Assembly: GCF_003795145.1 (NCBI RefSeq)
Contig: NZ_CP027786.1
Coordinates: 682,001 to 746,000, forward strand
DNA length: 64,000 bases
Direction: 5' to 3'
Source of the DNA: Tetragenococcus koreensis
GTDB lineage: Bacteria > Bacillota > Bacilli > Lactobacillales > Enterococcaceae
The translations under genes and the position numbers were made by a program. Every line of letters begins with the position of its first letter. Position 1 is the first letter of the stretch. The notes under the pieces are model-generated. The model searched no databases. It had not been told where the DNA came from and saw only the letters and a list, made by a program, of their open reading frames with translations. This document shows positions 1 through 8,821 of this stretch, in pieces.

Positions 1-287
<287 letters not shown>

Positions 288-292
288 TACTG

Positions 293-802
293 ATGGAAAA
301 TATTGTTTTGATTGGTTTCATGGGCGCCGGTAAAACAACAATTGGACGTCTTTTAGCACAAAAACTTAACTCTAAACAACACGACTTTGATGAAATTTTA
401 GTTGAACAAATTGGTATGAGTATTGCCGATTATTTTGATCATTTTGGCAGTGAAGCATTTCGTGAAATTGAAACGAAAGTTTTACAGCAAAGTTTACAAT
501 TAAATGGCATTATTTCTACAGGCGGAGGGATCGTCTTAAAAGAAGAGAACCGACAGTTTTTGCAGAATAATCCGAATGTCATTTATTTACAGGCGAATTT
601 AGATGAACTGGTTCACCGGGTCGTATTGGATAAACGAAATGTTCGCCCATTAGCAACTTCGAAATCTCCGGATGAAATCCGCGAAGTTTATCTTCCTCGA
701 GTTCCATTGTATGAAGAAAGCGCCAAGTTTGTGATCGATACGACCGAAAAAACGCCAGATGCAATTGTCCAAGAAATTTTAGATAAAGTAGAGGTAATTT
801 AA
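293..802 (+). CDS. aroK: Shikimate kinase
   Basis: A 169-residue NMP-kinase-fold enzyme that phosphorylates shikimate with ATP. The Walker A loop GFMGAGKT is at residues 8-15, the DFDE shikimate/Mg region follows at 31-34, the FREIE arginine is near 57, the TGGG substrate loop at 76-79, and the lid arginine precedes PL near 119. An upstream in-frame GTG at 284 is possible, but the ribosome site AGGAAG at about 279-284 sits at good distance (about 8 bases) from the ATG at 293, so I choose 293. Length is normal for the family. It lies 5 bases after aroA and its stop abuts the pheA start. Confidence 0.95.
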   Translation: MENIVLIGFMGAGKTTIGRLLAQKLNSKQHDFDEILVEQIGMSIADYFDHFGSEAFREIETKVLQQSLQLNGIISTGGGIVLKEENRQFLQNNPNVIYLQANLDELVHRVVLDKRNVRPLATSKSPDEIREVYLPRVPLYEESAKFVIDTTEKTPDAIVQEILDKVEVI

Positions 803-1636
803 ATGAAAGTTGGTTATTTAGGTCCCAAAAGTTCGTTTACTTTTCAAGCAGCTAGTGAACTTTTTGCAGAAGACACATTAGTGCCTTTTGCTTCTATTCC
901 GCTGACTCTCGAACAGCTTGAAGCTAAGAAAATCGATTTTGCGGTAGTGCCCATCGAAAATTCATTGGAAGGCTCGGTTCACGCCACCGTTGATCATTTA
1001 TTTGGTCAATCTTCCATTACAGTTAAAGAAGAAGTGATCTTACCCATACGACAGCAATTATTAGGAACGCATTCAATGGAACAACCGGAAAAGATTCTTT
1101 CTCATCCCCAAGCCCTTGCTCAAACAAAACAGTATTTAAAAAATCATTATCCAGGGGTTCCTTTAGAAGCAGTAAGCTCGACGACTTTTGCAGCGCAATA
1201 TTTAGCAAAACATTCTAGAGAAAAAGTTTTAGCCATTGCTTCTGAAAAAGCCGCTCAAGAATATAATTTAAAAATTATAGCAGCAGATATCCAAGATAAT
1301 GTCATGAACCAAACTCGTTTTTGGGTTTTAAGTACTGAAAAGAAAAAAAAGAAAACAACTAATCAGCAAAACAAAAAAGCGACTTTATTTATCACGCTAC
1401 CTGCTAATCTACCTGGCGCGCTTCATCAAGTATTAGCAGCTTTTGCTTGGCGTGAAATTGATTTAGCAAAAATCGAATCACGTCCATTGAAGACACATTT
1501 AGGAGAATATTTTTTTATCATTGATATAGTATTAAATGAAAATGAAGCCTTACTTGAAAATGCTATTACAGAAATCGAATTATTACATGCTAAAGTACAA
1601 TGGGTAGGTAGATATCCGATAAATAAATTTACTTAA
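803..1636 (+). CDS. pheA: Prephenate dehydratase
   Basis: A 277-residue monofunctional prephenate dehydratase that converts prephenate to phenylpyruvate, the committed step to phenylalanine. Residues 1 to about 180 form the periplasmic-binding-like catalytic domain, with the N-terminal GYLGPKSSFT and the NQTRFWVLS segment carrying the catalytic TRF motif. A C-terminal ACT domain starts near 195 and contains ESRPLK, the family phenylalanine-binding ESRP motif, so feedback inhibition by phenylalanine is expected. A lysine/asparagine-rich linker (about 180-195) joins the domains. The start codon directly follows the aroK stop, indicating co-translation, and a strong terminator ends the operon. 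Confidence 0.95.
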   Translation: MKVGYLGPKSSFTFQAASELFAEDTLVPFASIPLTLEQLEAKKIDFAVVPIENSLEGSVHATVDHLFGQSSITVKEEVILPIRQQLLGTHSMEQPEKILSHPQALAQTKQYLKNHYPGVPLEAVSSTTFAAQYLAKHSREKVLAIASEKAAQEYNLKIIAADIQDNVMNQTRFWVLSTEKKKKKTTNQQNKKATLFITLPANLPGALHQVLAAFAWREIDLAKIESRPLKTHLGEYFFIIDIVLNENEALLENAITEIELLHAKVQWVGRYPINKFT

Positions 1637-1637
1637 A

Positions 1638-1663
1638 AACAATGCCGTTTGCATTGTTTTTTT
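1638..1663 (+). terminator. Rho-independent terminator of the aroA-aroK-pheA operon
   Basis: An 8-bp perfect stem AACAATGC/GCATTGTT with a 5-base loop is followed by a T run. It starts two bases after the pheA stop. Confidence 0.9.
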
Positions 1664-1765
1664 GTTAAAATGTCTTTAAATCATTTAATTCTGTTATTTT
1701 TCTTTTGTTTTAGAGCATAAGTATTGTATGCTATTAAATGAATAACGGTTTGGAAGGAGAAACAA

Positions 1766-2938
1766 ATGAGCCGGATGGATAGATATAGAAGTGAAGAAGA
1801 AAAAGTACAACGGTCATCTCGTCAAAACTCCAATGGAAATATTTTTGCTCGTAGATCACGTACTCATTCGCATAATGAAGATAATAATTATACAGATGAG
1901 TATGAGCAAAATTATCAAGAGGATGGGCAACAGGTTGATTACGATTATTATGAAGACATGAATGGTCCAAATGATGAACCCTACATATCAGGCGGATCAC
2001 AAGGAAATAAACCTCCCAAGAAACCTAAAAAATCACGAAAAAGAAAAAAGCATCGATTCTTACGATTTATTTTTACATTCTTAATCTTGTTAATTGCGTA
2101 TTCCGGGGTTTCATTTTACTTGGGGCAAAAAGCAGGCGAAGCAGAAGATAGCGATGATTTACCAGAAACTGAAACATTCAATGGGTTTTCAGACGCTGAT
2201 GGTGCCCATAATATTTTATTAATCGGCAGTGACAGTCGTGGTGAGGAAAATGCTAGAGCGGATACCATTATGGTTTTACAATTAGATGGGCCTGCTAAAA
2301 AACCTAAAATAGTCTCTTTCATGCGTGATACTTACGTTGATATCCCTGGTGTAGGTGGTAACAAAATTAATGCTTCTTATGCTTATGGAGGGGCTGATCT
2401 TGTGCGACAGACAGTGTCACAAAACTTTGGTATTGATTGTCAATATTATATGACACTCAACTTTCAAACATTTGAAAAAGTGATTGATACCTTATTTTCT
2501 AATGGTGTGGATATTGACGCTGAAAAAGACATGAGCAAAAATTTAGAAGTGCCTATTAAAAAAGGCCCTCAAAAAATGGACGGATTGACTTTGCTGCAAT
2601 ATGCGCGCTTTCGGATGGATGAAGAAGGAGACTTTGGACGTGTTCGTCGCCAACAACAAGTAATTTCTGCTGTGTTTAGCGAACTAAAGAATCCTATTGC
2701 ATTATTTAAATTACCTTATGCTGCAGGAAAAGCAATGGGGTATTCTGCCAATGATATACCGATGAGTTTTCTCGCTAAAAATAGCTTTTCGATTACCAAA
2801 GGAGCTTCAGGCGTTGATCGCCTAAGTGTACCGGTTGATGATACTTGGAGCTATGGACAAAGCTATGACGGAAGTAGTGTCTTAATGGTAGATCAGCAAG
2901 CAAACCAACAAGCAATTCAAAATTTTCTTGCAAAATAA
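1766..2938 (+). CDS. LytR-CpsA-Psr (LCP) family cell-wall glycopolymer ligase
   Basis: A 390-residue type II membrane protein. Residues 1-97 are a charged, low-complexity cytoplasmic tail ending in a Lys/Arg-rich patch. One membrane helix spans about 98-120 and the rest is extracellular. The LCP domain starts near residue 148 with NILLIGSDSR, followed by ARADTIMVL, SFMRDTYVDIP, KINASYAYGG and LQYARFRMDEEGDFGR, which carry the acidic and arginine residues that bind the polyprenyl-pyrophosphate and Mg. The family transfers teichoic acid or other polymers from a lipid carrier to peptidoglycan. GGAAGGAGA precedes the ATG. In enterococci the family includes Psr; I do not assign which paralogue this is. 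It appears monocistronic. Confidence 0.92.
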   Translation: MSRMDRYRSEEEKVQRSSRQNSNGNIFARRSRTHSHNEDNNYTDEYEQNYQEDGQQVDYDYYEDMNGPNDEPYISGGSQGNKPPKKPKKSRKRKKHRFLRFIFTFLILLIAYSGVSFYLGQKAGEAEDSDDLPETETFNGFSDADGAHNILLIGSDSRGEENARADTIMVLQLDGPAKKPKIVSFMRDTYVDIPGVGGNKINASYAYGGADLVRQTVSQNFGIDCQYYMTLNFQTFEKVIDTLFSNGVDIDAEKDMSKNLEVPIKKGPQKMDGLTLLQYARFRMDEEGDFGRVRRQQQVISAVFSELKNPIALFKLPYAAGKAMGYSANDIPMSFLAKNSFSITKGASGVDRLSVPVDDTWSYGQSYDGSSVLMVDQQANQQAIQNFLAK

Positions 2939-3019
2939 TAACAAGTGGTTCCAAATGAACAATCATTTATGCTATTATAAGTGCTGAAGTATGAAAAATG
3001 CTTGAAACGAGGATGAATG

Positions 3020-3868
3020 ATGAAATTAGCAATTGTCACTGATAGTACGGCTGTCTTACCCGAGAAAATAAAGACACATCAAGATTTATTTGTGATACCC
3101 ATTCCAGTTATTTTGGATGGTAAAGTTTATAATGAAGATGTTGATATTGAAGCCAATGAATACTACAAACTAATGAAAAAAAGTAAAGAGTTCCCAACAA
3201 CTTCTCAACCAACTTTTGGCGAAACATTGACTTTATACAAGAAATTAAAAGAACAGGGATATGATACGATCTTAAGTATCCATTTATCTTCAGGAATTTC
3301 AGGATATGTCACCAACCTTAATAGTATAAAAGATAGTGTAGAAGGTGTAAAAGTTATCCCTTATGATTCTAAAATAACGAGTATGCCTATGGGTCATATG
3401 GTTGAAGCGGCTTTGGATATGTTGGATGCTAAGAAAACGTTGGATGAAATTTTAGACTACTTGGATATCATTCGAGCCAGTACTTATGCTTATTTAATCG
3501 TAGATGATTTGAACAACTTGGTACGGGGGGGACGTTTGACCAATGGCGCTGCCCTCCTAGGCGGATTGTTAAAAATTAAGCCAGTGTTAACGTTTGAAGA
3601 TGGAAAGATAGTATTATTTGAAAAAATAAGATCGATTAAAAAAGCCCTCCGACGTTCTGAAGAAGTGATAGGAGAGCGCGAAAAAGAAATTGAACGTCCT
3701 GTAAAGTTGTATGTTATTCACGGCAATAATCTAGAATTAGCGAAAAAAGAAAAAGCTCGACTTGAAAAAACGTATTCAAACATCACAGTCGAAATTGGTC
3801 ATTTTGGACCGGTAATCGGGACTCATTTAGGTGAAAAAGCAATTGGCTTTGCCATATGTGCTAAATAA
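3020..3868 (+). CDS. DegV family fatty-acid-binding protein
   Basis: About 282 residues, the full length of the DegV family. The N-terminal VTDSTA, the TTSQPT segment near 60, SIHLSSGISG near 95, and the RGGRLTNGAALLGGLLKIKP block near 170-195 are family signatures; these Ser/Thr/Arg positions coordinate the carboxylate of a bound fatty acid. Known members (FakB) present fatty acids to the kinase FakA for phospholipid synthesis; which ligand this one holds is not visible. Two adjacent ATGs exist (3017, 3020); GAGGA at 3009-3013 is better spaced from 3020. It stands alone, with its own terminator. Confidence 0.9.
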   Translation: MKLAIVTDSTAVLPEKIKTHQDLFVIPIPVILDGKVYNEDVDIEANEYYKLMKKSKEFPTTSQPTFGETLTLYKKLKEQGYDTILSIHLSSGISGYVTNLNSIKDSVEGVKVIPYDSKITSMPMGHMVEAALDMLDAKKTLDEILDYLDIIRASTYAYLIVDDLNNLVRGGRLTNGAALLGGLLKIKPVLTFEDGKIVLFEKIRSIKKALRRSEEVIGEREKEIERPVKLYVIHGNNLELAKKEKARLEKTYSNITVEIGHFGPVIGTHLGEKAIGFAICAK

Positions 3869-3894
3869 AAAAGCAGAGAGCATTTTGCTTTTTT
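3867..3894 (+). terminator. Terminator after the degV-family gene
   Basis: AAAAAAGCA/TGCTTTTTT stem overlapping the stop codon, with a T-rich 3' arm. Confidence 0.75.
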
Positions 3895-3945
3895 ATTATT
3901 AACCATAATATAATTATGTAAACTAAACAGCTATTATTATAAAAT

Positions 3946-3979
3946 AACGCACAGAAGCTATATTCAACTTCTGTGCGTT
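3946..3979. terminator. Bidirectional terminator between degV and the P450 gene
   Basis: A perfect 12-bp stem AACGCACAGAAG/CTTCTGTGCGTT is followed by T-rich sequence on both strands. It lies 17 bases beyond the P450 stop, so it mainly serves that minus-strand gene. Confidence 0.85.
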
Positions 3980-3995
3980 TATTATTTTTCATTAA

Positions 3996-5261
3996 TTAGT
4001 TTTTATATAATAAAACTTTGTCTTCTGGGAAAGTAGGGAACTTATTCATAGGGACTTCCCAGTCTTGTTTTGGTATAGAAAAATCATAACCATTAACTAA
4101 CTGGTTACTAAAGACCCGCAAAGTATGCAAGGTAATCCACTCACCAGCACAACGGTGCATTGCGCGGAAATCGCCGCCGCCTTGAGCAATCATTTCATAT
4201 TCTTCATCGTAAGAGATTTGTTTGGTTCGTCCTACATAACGATCAATTTCAAATGATTCAGGATCTTTTATAGAGCGTCCATCGTGATTTGTTCCAAAAA
4301 GATCTAGAACAACCCAGCTGCCTTCAGGTATTAGATAACCATCGATTTCAACATCTCTTATGCTGATAGCAGGGACCATAGGGAAAAATGGATAGTAACG
4401 ACGTAACTCTTGGATAAAGGAATCTTGCAAATGATCGAAGTTTTGTTTTAATTCCTTATAAACATTATTTGGTCCAAATAATGCATGTCCCATCAACGCC
4501 ACCCAAACAGTAATCGCAACAGTCGGTCTAATAATATTTAAGAAGTCCACTGCAGCAATATTAAGGGGTAGGCGTTCTCCATCAACATCTGTTGCTTCAG
4601 CAAAAGCATATAGTGGGACGTTTTCTTTGCCTGGAACTGGGTTCTTGCGCGCTTCTTCAAGCAGTTCTTGTGCCCATTTTTCAGCTTTTTTCCGGCCTTC
4701 TAACCCTTCTATGTGCTGGCTTACAGAATTTACAGTGCCTTCAAACATATTAACTTGCGTATCGGCTAATTCGTCGATTTCTTCAGGAGAATATTCACCC
4801 AAATTAACGCCTGCCCATTTACAAATCGCTTTAAAAAGTACATTTTTAGTTAAATGATACAATTCAAATTGACCTGTTTGCGCATCTAATTCTTGGGTTA
4901 AGGTTTCTTCCAATATTTTCCGGTAGTCTTCCATACGATCAGGTGTCATCAAATCCATAAATACGCTTTTACGTTTATAATGCTCTTTTCCATCTAGCGT
5001 TTGTACGCCACCTTCACCTTGAAGTGTTTTTAAAATAGGGGTTGGCATAGCTTTATCACGTTTGAAATTTTCAGCATCATAGAATTTTTTAGCTGCATTT
5101 TGTCCATAGACAGCAATAATTTCTTGGTTCAAAAGAGAAGCTTTTACAACGGGAGCGTCAACTTCTTTGCGTAGCTCACTCAAAACTTCATAACCTGCGT
5201 TATAGAGGTCTTTGACTTCTCTTAATTTGACTTTTGTTTCAGGAACTTCTTTGAATGCCAT
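3996..5261 (-). CDS. CYP152-type cytochrome P450, H2O2-dependent fatty-acid peroxygenase
   Basis: A 421-residue soluble P450. The heme loop reads GGGDFRAMHRCAGEW, with the thiolate ligand Cys at about 371; the GGGD...HRCAGEW pattern is diagnostic of the CYP152 peroxygenases (B. subtilis CypC/P450BS-beta), which hydroxylate or decarboxylate fatty acids using peroxide instead of a redox partner. The I-helix segment NIIRPTVAI supplies the Arg-Pro pair that replaces the usual acid-alcohol pair and binds the substrate carboxylate. ELRRYYPFFP is the ExxR region. AAGGAGGA at 5271-5278 is 9 bases from ATG 5261, so I reject the in-frame TTG at 5267. It is monocistronic. Peroxide could come from flavin oxidases; that link is inference. 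Confidence 0.93.
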   Translation of the reverse strand: MAFKEVPETKVKLREVKDLYNAGYEVLSELRKEVDAPVVKASLLNQEIIAVYGQNAAKKFYDAENFKRDKAMPTPILKTLQGEGGVQTLDGKEHYKRKSVFMDLMTPDRMEDYRKILEETLTQELDAQTGQFELYHLTKNVLFKAICKWAGVNLGEYSPEEIDELADTQVNMFEGTVNSVSQHIEGLEGRKKAEKWAQELLEEARKNPVPGKENVPLYAFAEATDVDGERLPLNIAAVDFLNIIRPTVAITVWVALMGHALFGPNNVYKELKQNFDHLQDSFIQELRRYYPFFPMVPAISIRDVEIDGYLIPEGSWVVLDLFGTNHDGRSIKDPESFEIDRYVGRTKQISYDEEYEMIAQGGGDFRAMHRCAGEWITLHTLRVFSNQLVNGYDFSIPKQDWEVPMNKFPTFPEDKVLLYKN

Positions 5262-5401
5262 TTTCAATATTCCTCCTTGTCATTTGGTTACAATTTCAGT
5301 TTAACGTATTTTGGAAATGGAAACAAACATTTGTCATTTTATTAGAGGCTTTTCTTTTTCTACTTTTCCGCTATAATTTAAAAGGAAGGGAGTGAGGAAA
5401 A

Positions 5402-6412
5402 GTGATTTTTGTTTTAGTAAATCTTGTCCTGTTTTTTTCCTTAGGGCTGATTGTTTTTTATACAGAGAAAATTCGCACTTTAAATAGTAGTACGTATGAT
5501 CCTGTGGTGCAAATCTTTAAAAGATATCCAGTATTAAATGCTTCATATAAAGAAGCTGAACTAAACTACTCAACTTTTCCGATTCCTGGCTTATTAAAAA
5601 CGCAAACATTGGAAAAAGAAACGAAAAGCTTAGATGATTGCTATGGCATGACCCCACAAGGATTGGCAATCACTGAAAATTATTTATTTATTTCAGCTTA
5701 CTGTTCTAGTCATGAGCACCATTCTGTTATTTTTATGCTCGATAAAAAAGAAGCAAAATACTTAAAAACGATTGTTTTAAAAGACCGAACTCACGCTGGA
5801 GGACTAGCCTATGATGCAGCTCATCATTGTTTGTGGGTTTCGGCTGTCGCAAAAGATCACGGCCGAGTTGCGGCCATTTCTATGGATGACATTTTAAACT
5901 ATGACATGACGCTTGACGACAAACCTATTAGATATCGTCATACAGTTGATTTTCCCTCAATTTATCAGGCTTCATTTATCACAATGAATGAAGGTTCATT
6001 ACTTGCAGGGAACTTCGATAAAAGGGAAAATGGGACGGTTGCCAATATTTCGTTTGTTGAAGAAGAAACGTTTGATGTTGTTCAAGAGAAAAAAGAAGAG
6101 GTTATCGTTCCAAAAAAAGCACAAGGAATAGTGTTCTATAAAGATTATTGTTTAGTGTCACAATCATTCGGACCCTTTCAATCTAAAATTTACGTTTTTT
6201 CAAGCGAACAATTTTGTACCGGCTTGTTAAACAAAAGCACAGCTGTGCAAACTATAAAAGCACCACCTTACCTTGAACAAATTGCTGTTTTTGGTGACCA
6301 TTTATATTTGATTTTTGAAAGTGGCGCTGCGAGTTACCGTGAAAAGACTGCAAAATTTCTCACAGAAGTTGTTGCTGTACACTTACCAACTTTACTTGAG
6401 GTAGAAAAATAA
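5402..6412 (+). CDS. Membrane-anchored or exported beta-propeller-like protein, function unknown
   Basis: 336 residues beginning with GTG behind a GGGAGTGAGG ribosome site. Residues 2-20 are a hydrophobic helix followed by TEKIR, so the bulk is probably outside the cell on an N-terminal anchor. The remainder alternates short beta-strand blocks with small loops (GMTPQGLAI, HAGGLAYDA, HHCLWVSAVA, KAQGIVFYKDYCLVSQS) in the manner of YncE/SMP30-like propellers, but I see no catalytic motif and no family I can name with certainty. Several cysteines lie in the exported part, unusual for a Gram-positive extracellular protein. A GNAT gene follows 24 bases later. Confidence 0.6.
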   Translation: MIFVLVNLVLFFSLGLIVFYTEKIRTLNSSTYDPVVQIFKRYPVLNASYKEAELNYSTFPIPGLLKTQTLEKETKSLDDCYGMTPQGLAITENYLFISAYCSSHEHHSVIFMLDKKEAKYLKTIVLKDRTHAGGLAYDAAHHCLWVSAVAKDHGRVAAISMDDILNYDMTLDDKPIRYRHTVDFPSIYQASFITMNEGSLLAGNFDKRENGTVANISFVEEETFDVVQEKKEEVIVPKKAQGIVFYKDYCLVSQSFGPFQSKIYVFSSEQFCTGLLNKSTAVQTIKAPPYLEQIAVFGDHLYLIFESGAASYREKTAKFLTEVVAVHLPTLLEVEK

Positions 6413-6436
6413 GGTGTTTATTACAGGAGAATTGAA

Positions 6437-6880
6437 ATGTACATTAGAAAGTATACTTTCACTGATAAAAAGGCAGTCATTGAAATGATCAAGCAAACAA
6501 TCCAAACAATTAACAAAAATGATTATGACGAAAATCAATTAAAGGCCTGGTCGAATATCGATGAAAGCTCATGGACAGATTCTGTGAAGGAGCACCAAGC
6601 AATTGTTATGGTGAGTGATAGAAATAAAATAGTTGGTTTTGCTGATATGGATAACGATGGCTATTTAGATCGTCTATTTGTTCATAAAGATTTTCAAAGA
6701 ATGAGAATAGGGGATAAGCTGGTCAACGATTTAGAAGAAAAGAACACAGGCAAAAAGTTTTCAACGTTTGCTTCTATCACAGCAAAACCCTTTTTTGAAG
6801 CGCTAGGATATAAATTAGTTAGGAAAAACGTTGCTCCTGTACGCGGTCAGCAACTTGAAAATTATTATATGGAAAAGTAA
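6437..6880 (+). CDS. GNAT-family N-acetyltransferase
   Basis: 147 residues with the GNAT fold: YIRKYTFTDKKAVIEMI at the start, the central strand VGFADMDNDGYLDRLFVHKDFQRMRIGDKLV, where QRMRIGDKL is the acetyl-CoA pyrophosphate loop (Q/RxxGxG/A variant), and the final FFEALGYKLVRKN. The second-last glycine of the usual RGxGxG is replaced by an acidic residue, a common variation. Acetyl-CoA-dependent; the substrate cannot be read from the sequence. AGGAGAATT precedes ATG. Its end nearly meets the end of the convergent HAD gene (2-base gap). Confidence 0.85.
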   Translation: MYIRKYTFTDKKAVIEMIKQTIQTINKNDYDENQLKAWSNIDESSWTDSVKEHQAIVMVSDRNKIVGFADMDNDGYLDRLFVHKDFQRMRIGDKLVNDLEEKNTGKKFSTFASITAKPFFEALGYKLVRKNVAPVRGQQLENYYMEK

Positions 6881-6882
6881 GT

Positions 6883-7515
6883 TTATTTTCTTAATAAATT
6901 TATTAAATCTACAGGCGTTTCTAAAATAAAATCTGCTTGCGCAAACTCCGTATGGGACTTTGCGCCCCAGTTGGCTACTGCAAATTTTATTCCCGCGTTT
7001 TGTGCACTGTCCATATCAGAAACTGCATCTCCCACATAAATTGCTTCAGCAGGCTGTATGCCTAATTCACTTAAAGCAAGTTCCATAGGTTCCGGATCTG
7101 GTTTGTGCCTTTGTGTGTCCGAAGCCGTTATAAAAACATTAAAGTATTGGTTTAATTCAAAACGGTCAAATTCATCTTCCATTTGTTGTGTAGTTTTAGA
7201 AGTAATAATCCCAGTAGTCTTTTTCATTTGCAGCAGTTGTTTTAAGGCTTTTTTGACTCCAGCAAACACAGTGACTTCGTCTGAAAATTGCTTAATCTTT
7301 TTTGCCCAAAATTCGTGTAAATAAGCGAGGTCAGAAGTAGAGCTAGTAAACTTTTTTAAAGCTACCTTACCTGGTATACCTAAAACATATTCCAATTCAT
7401 GAGTCGGGATTGTTAAATTCTTTGTTTCTTTCAATGTCTGCTGCAAAGATTTGATAATGACTGACTCTGTATCCAGAATTGTCCCATCAACGTCAAATAG
7501 TACAGTAGTGATCAT
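6883..7515 (-). CDS. HAD-superfamily hydrolase, phosphoglycolate-phosphatase-like
   Basis: A 210-residue subfamily IA HAD phosphatase. Motif I is DVDGTILDTE at residues 8-17 (nucleophile Asp8, acid/base Asp10), motif II is the TSKTT segment near 110, the motif III lysine lies in RHKPDPEP near 140, and motif IV is GDAVSDMDSAQNAG near 165. A helical cap follows motif I. Such enzymes dephosphorylate small phospho-metabolites; the exact substrate is unknown. It is the second gene of a two-gene unit with the DeoR regulator 11 bases upstream, suggesting that the regulator controls a sugar-phosphate detoxification step. Confidence 0.88.
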   Translation of the reverse strand: MITTVLFDVDGTILDTESVIIKSLQQTLKETKNLTIPTHELEYVLGIPGKVALKKFTSSTSDLAYLHEFWAKKIKQFSDEVTVFAGVKKALKQLLQMKKTTGIITSKTTQQMEDEFDRFELNQYFNVFITASDTQRHKPDPEPMELALSELGIQPAEAIYVGDAVSDMDSAQNAGIKFAVANWGAKSHTEFAQADFILETPVDLINLLRK

Positions 7516-7526
7516 TTGGTCGCCTC

Positions 7527-8285
7527 CTAAGAATAAATAATTTGGACCTGTTTACGTTCGATAATTTCTTTTAACTCGTCCGAGAGTAATTGATTGGTTA
7601 CGAGAGTGTCGACTTCTGCAAAATCAAAAACTCGAAAATTATGAGCTAAGTTCAATTTTGTTTCATCAATTAATAAAACGACTTGATCTGATTGAGCTCT
7701 AATTTTTGCCTTATAATCAATATCCTCTTCGTAGGCGTAATAAATGCCGTTGGTGTTTATACCAGCAGCGCTAAGAAAAGCAAAATCAAAATGGTAATCC
7801 TCAAGTTCCATGAGTGGTTTTGTGCCAACCACACTGCGTTTTTTGCGATCAATATTACCACCAAGTATTCTTGTTTTACAATCTGAGTTTCTAATGAGTT
7901 GGTCAGAGATATCTAAAGAGTTTGTTACAGCAAACAACTCAGAATTATTCGCTAAATGTCGAGGGATAAAACTAATCGTCGTAGAGACATCTAAAAATAT
8001 TAGCTTTGTATCTTTGACAAACAAAGCAGCAACTTTCGCTAATTGATCCTTTTCCTTATCAAGATCCTGTGCACGATCCAGATATTCATCTAAACGATTA
8101 AAAGAATGGGGGAGGCTAATGCCACCATAAGTGCGGTCAACAGCATTGGTTTCCGCCAATTTCACTATATCTCTTCTTGCAGTATCTCTAGATGAACCTG
8201 TCAGTTCAATAATACCCTTTAAACTTAAAGTTTCTTCTTTTTCAAGTTCTTCTAAAATAAGACTAAGTCGTTCTTTTTGAATCAT
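7527..8285 (-). CDS. DeoR-family transcriptional regulator
   Basis: About 252 residues. The N-terminal IQKERLSLILEELEKEE...SSRDTARRDIVKL is the DeoR winged helix-turn-helix. The C-terminal DeoRC effector domain, related to ribose-5-phosphate isomerase, carries RILGGNIDRKKRSVVG and the DETKLN segment that contacts sugar phosphates. DeoR proteins usually repress sugar-catabolic genes. I choose the ATG at 8285 because MIQKER is the normal family start; an ATG at 8303 adds six atypical residues, and neither has a strong ribosome site. It is followed directly by a HAD phosphatase. Confidence 0.88.
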   Translation of the reverse strand: MIQKERLSLILEELEKEETLSLKGIIELTGSSRDTARRDIVKLAETNAVDRTYGGISLPHSFNRLDEYLDRAQDLDKEKDQLAKVAALFVKDTKLIFLDVSTTISFIPRHLANNSELFAVTNSLDISDQLIRNSDCKTRILGGNIDRKKRSVVGTKPLMELEDYHFDFAFLSAAGINTNGIYYAYEEDIDYKAKIRAQSDQVVLLIDETKLNLAHNFRVFDFAEVDTLVTNQLLSDELKEIIERKQVQIIYS

Positions 8286-8303
8286 TTTATCATCCCAGTA
8301 CAT

Positions 8304-8821
8304 TTAAGTTATTTTAAGCTTATAAATATTATAACTTAAATAAGCATAAAAAGAAAGCGCTTAAAAAAGTAACAATTAGTAATAAACAAAAAATATAGAT
8401 TTAATTCCATCAATAAAATTTATTTCAACTAGCTTTTAATGTATGTGAGATACATGTTAAAGCCGTAGGAAATTTAAAATAAACAATAGAAAGAAATTTG
8501 TATGGCTTAAAAAGTTATTATGGATGAATCGAATAGATAATTAGTAAAACAAAGATAAGAATGCAGTAATTGCAACAGAATTATTTAAATGATAGAAAAC
8601 TTATTGTGAGAAAAGTGAATTTTGAACAAAATATAGATTAAGACAGCATAATTTTAGCTTGAAAGTCGTGAAAATACGAAGATATTTAGATGGTATTGTT
8701 GAAAGATATCCATTAACAACTTTGTATAATATATATTATGTAAACTAGGATATAAGATTTCTAGAATACTTATTATAAAACATACATATTTGTTATCCTC
8801 CCTTTTCTAAACTTATATTCG
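8304..8821. other. AT-rich intergenic stretch with a possible cre-like site
   Basis: About 520 bases with no credible gene on either strand. It separates the DeoR regulator promoter from the end of the recombinase gene. GAAAGCGCTTAAA at 8353-8365 resembles a CcpA catabolite response element but deviates at both conserved ends, so it is only a weak candidate. No clear attachment-site repeat was seen. Confidence 0.4.
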
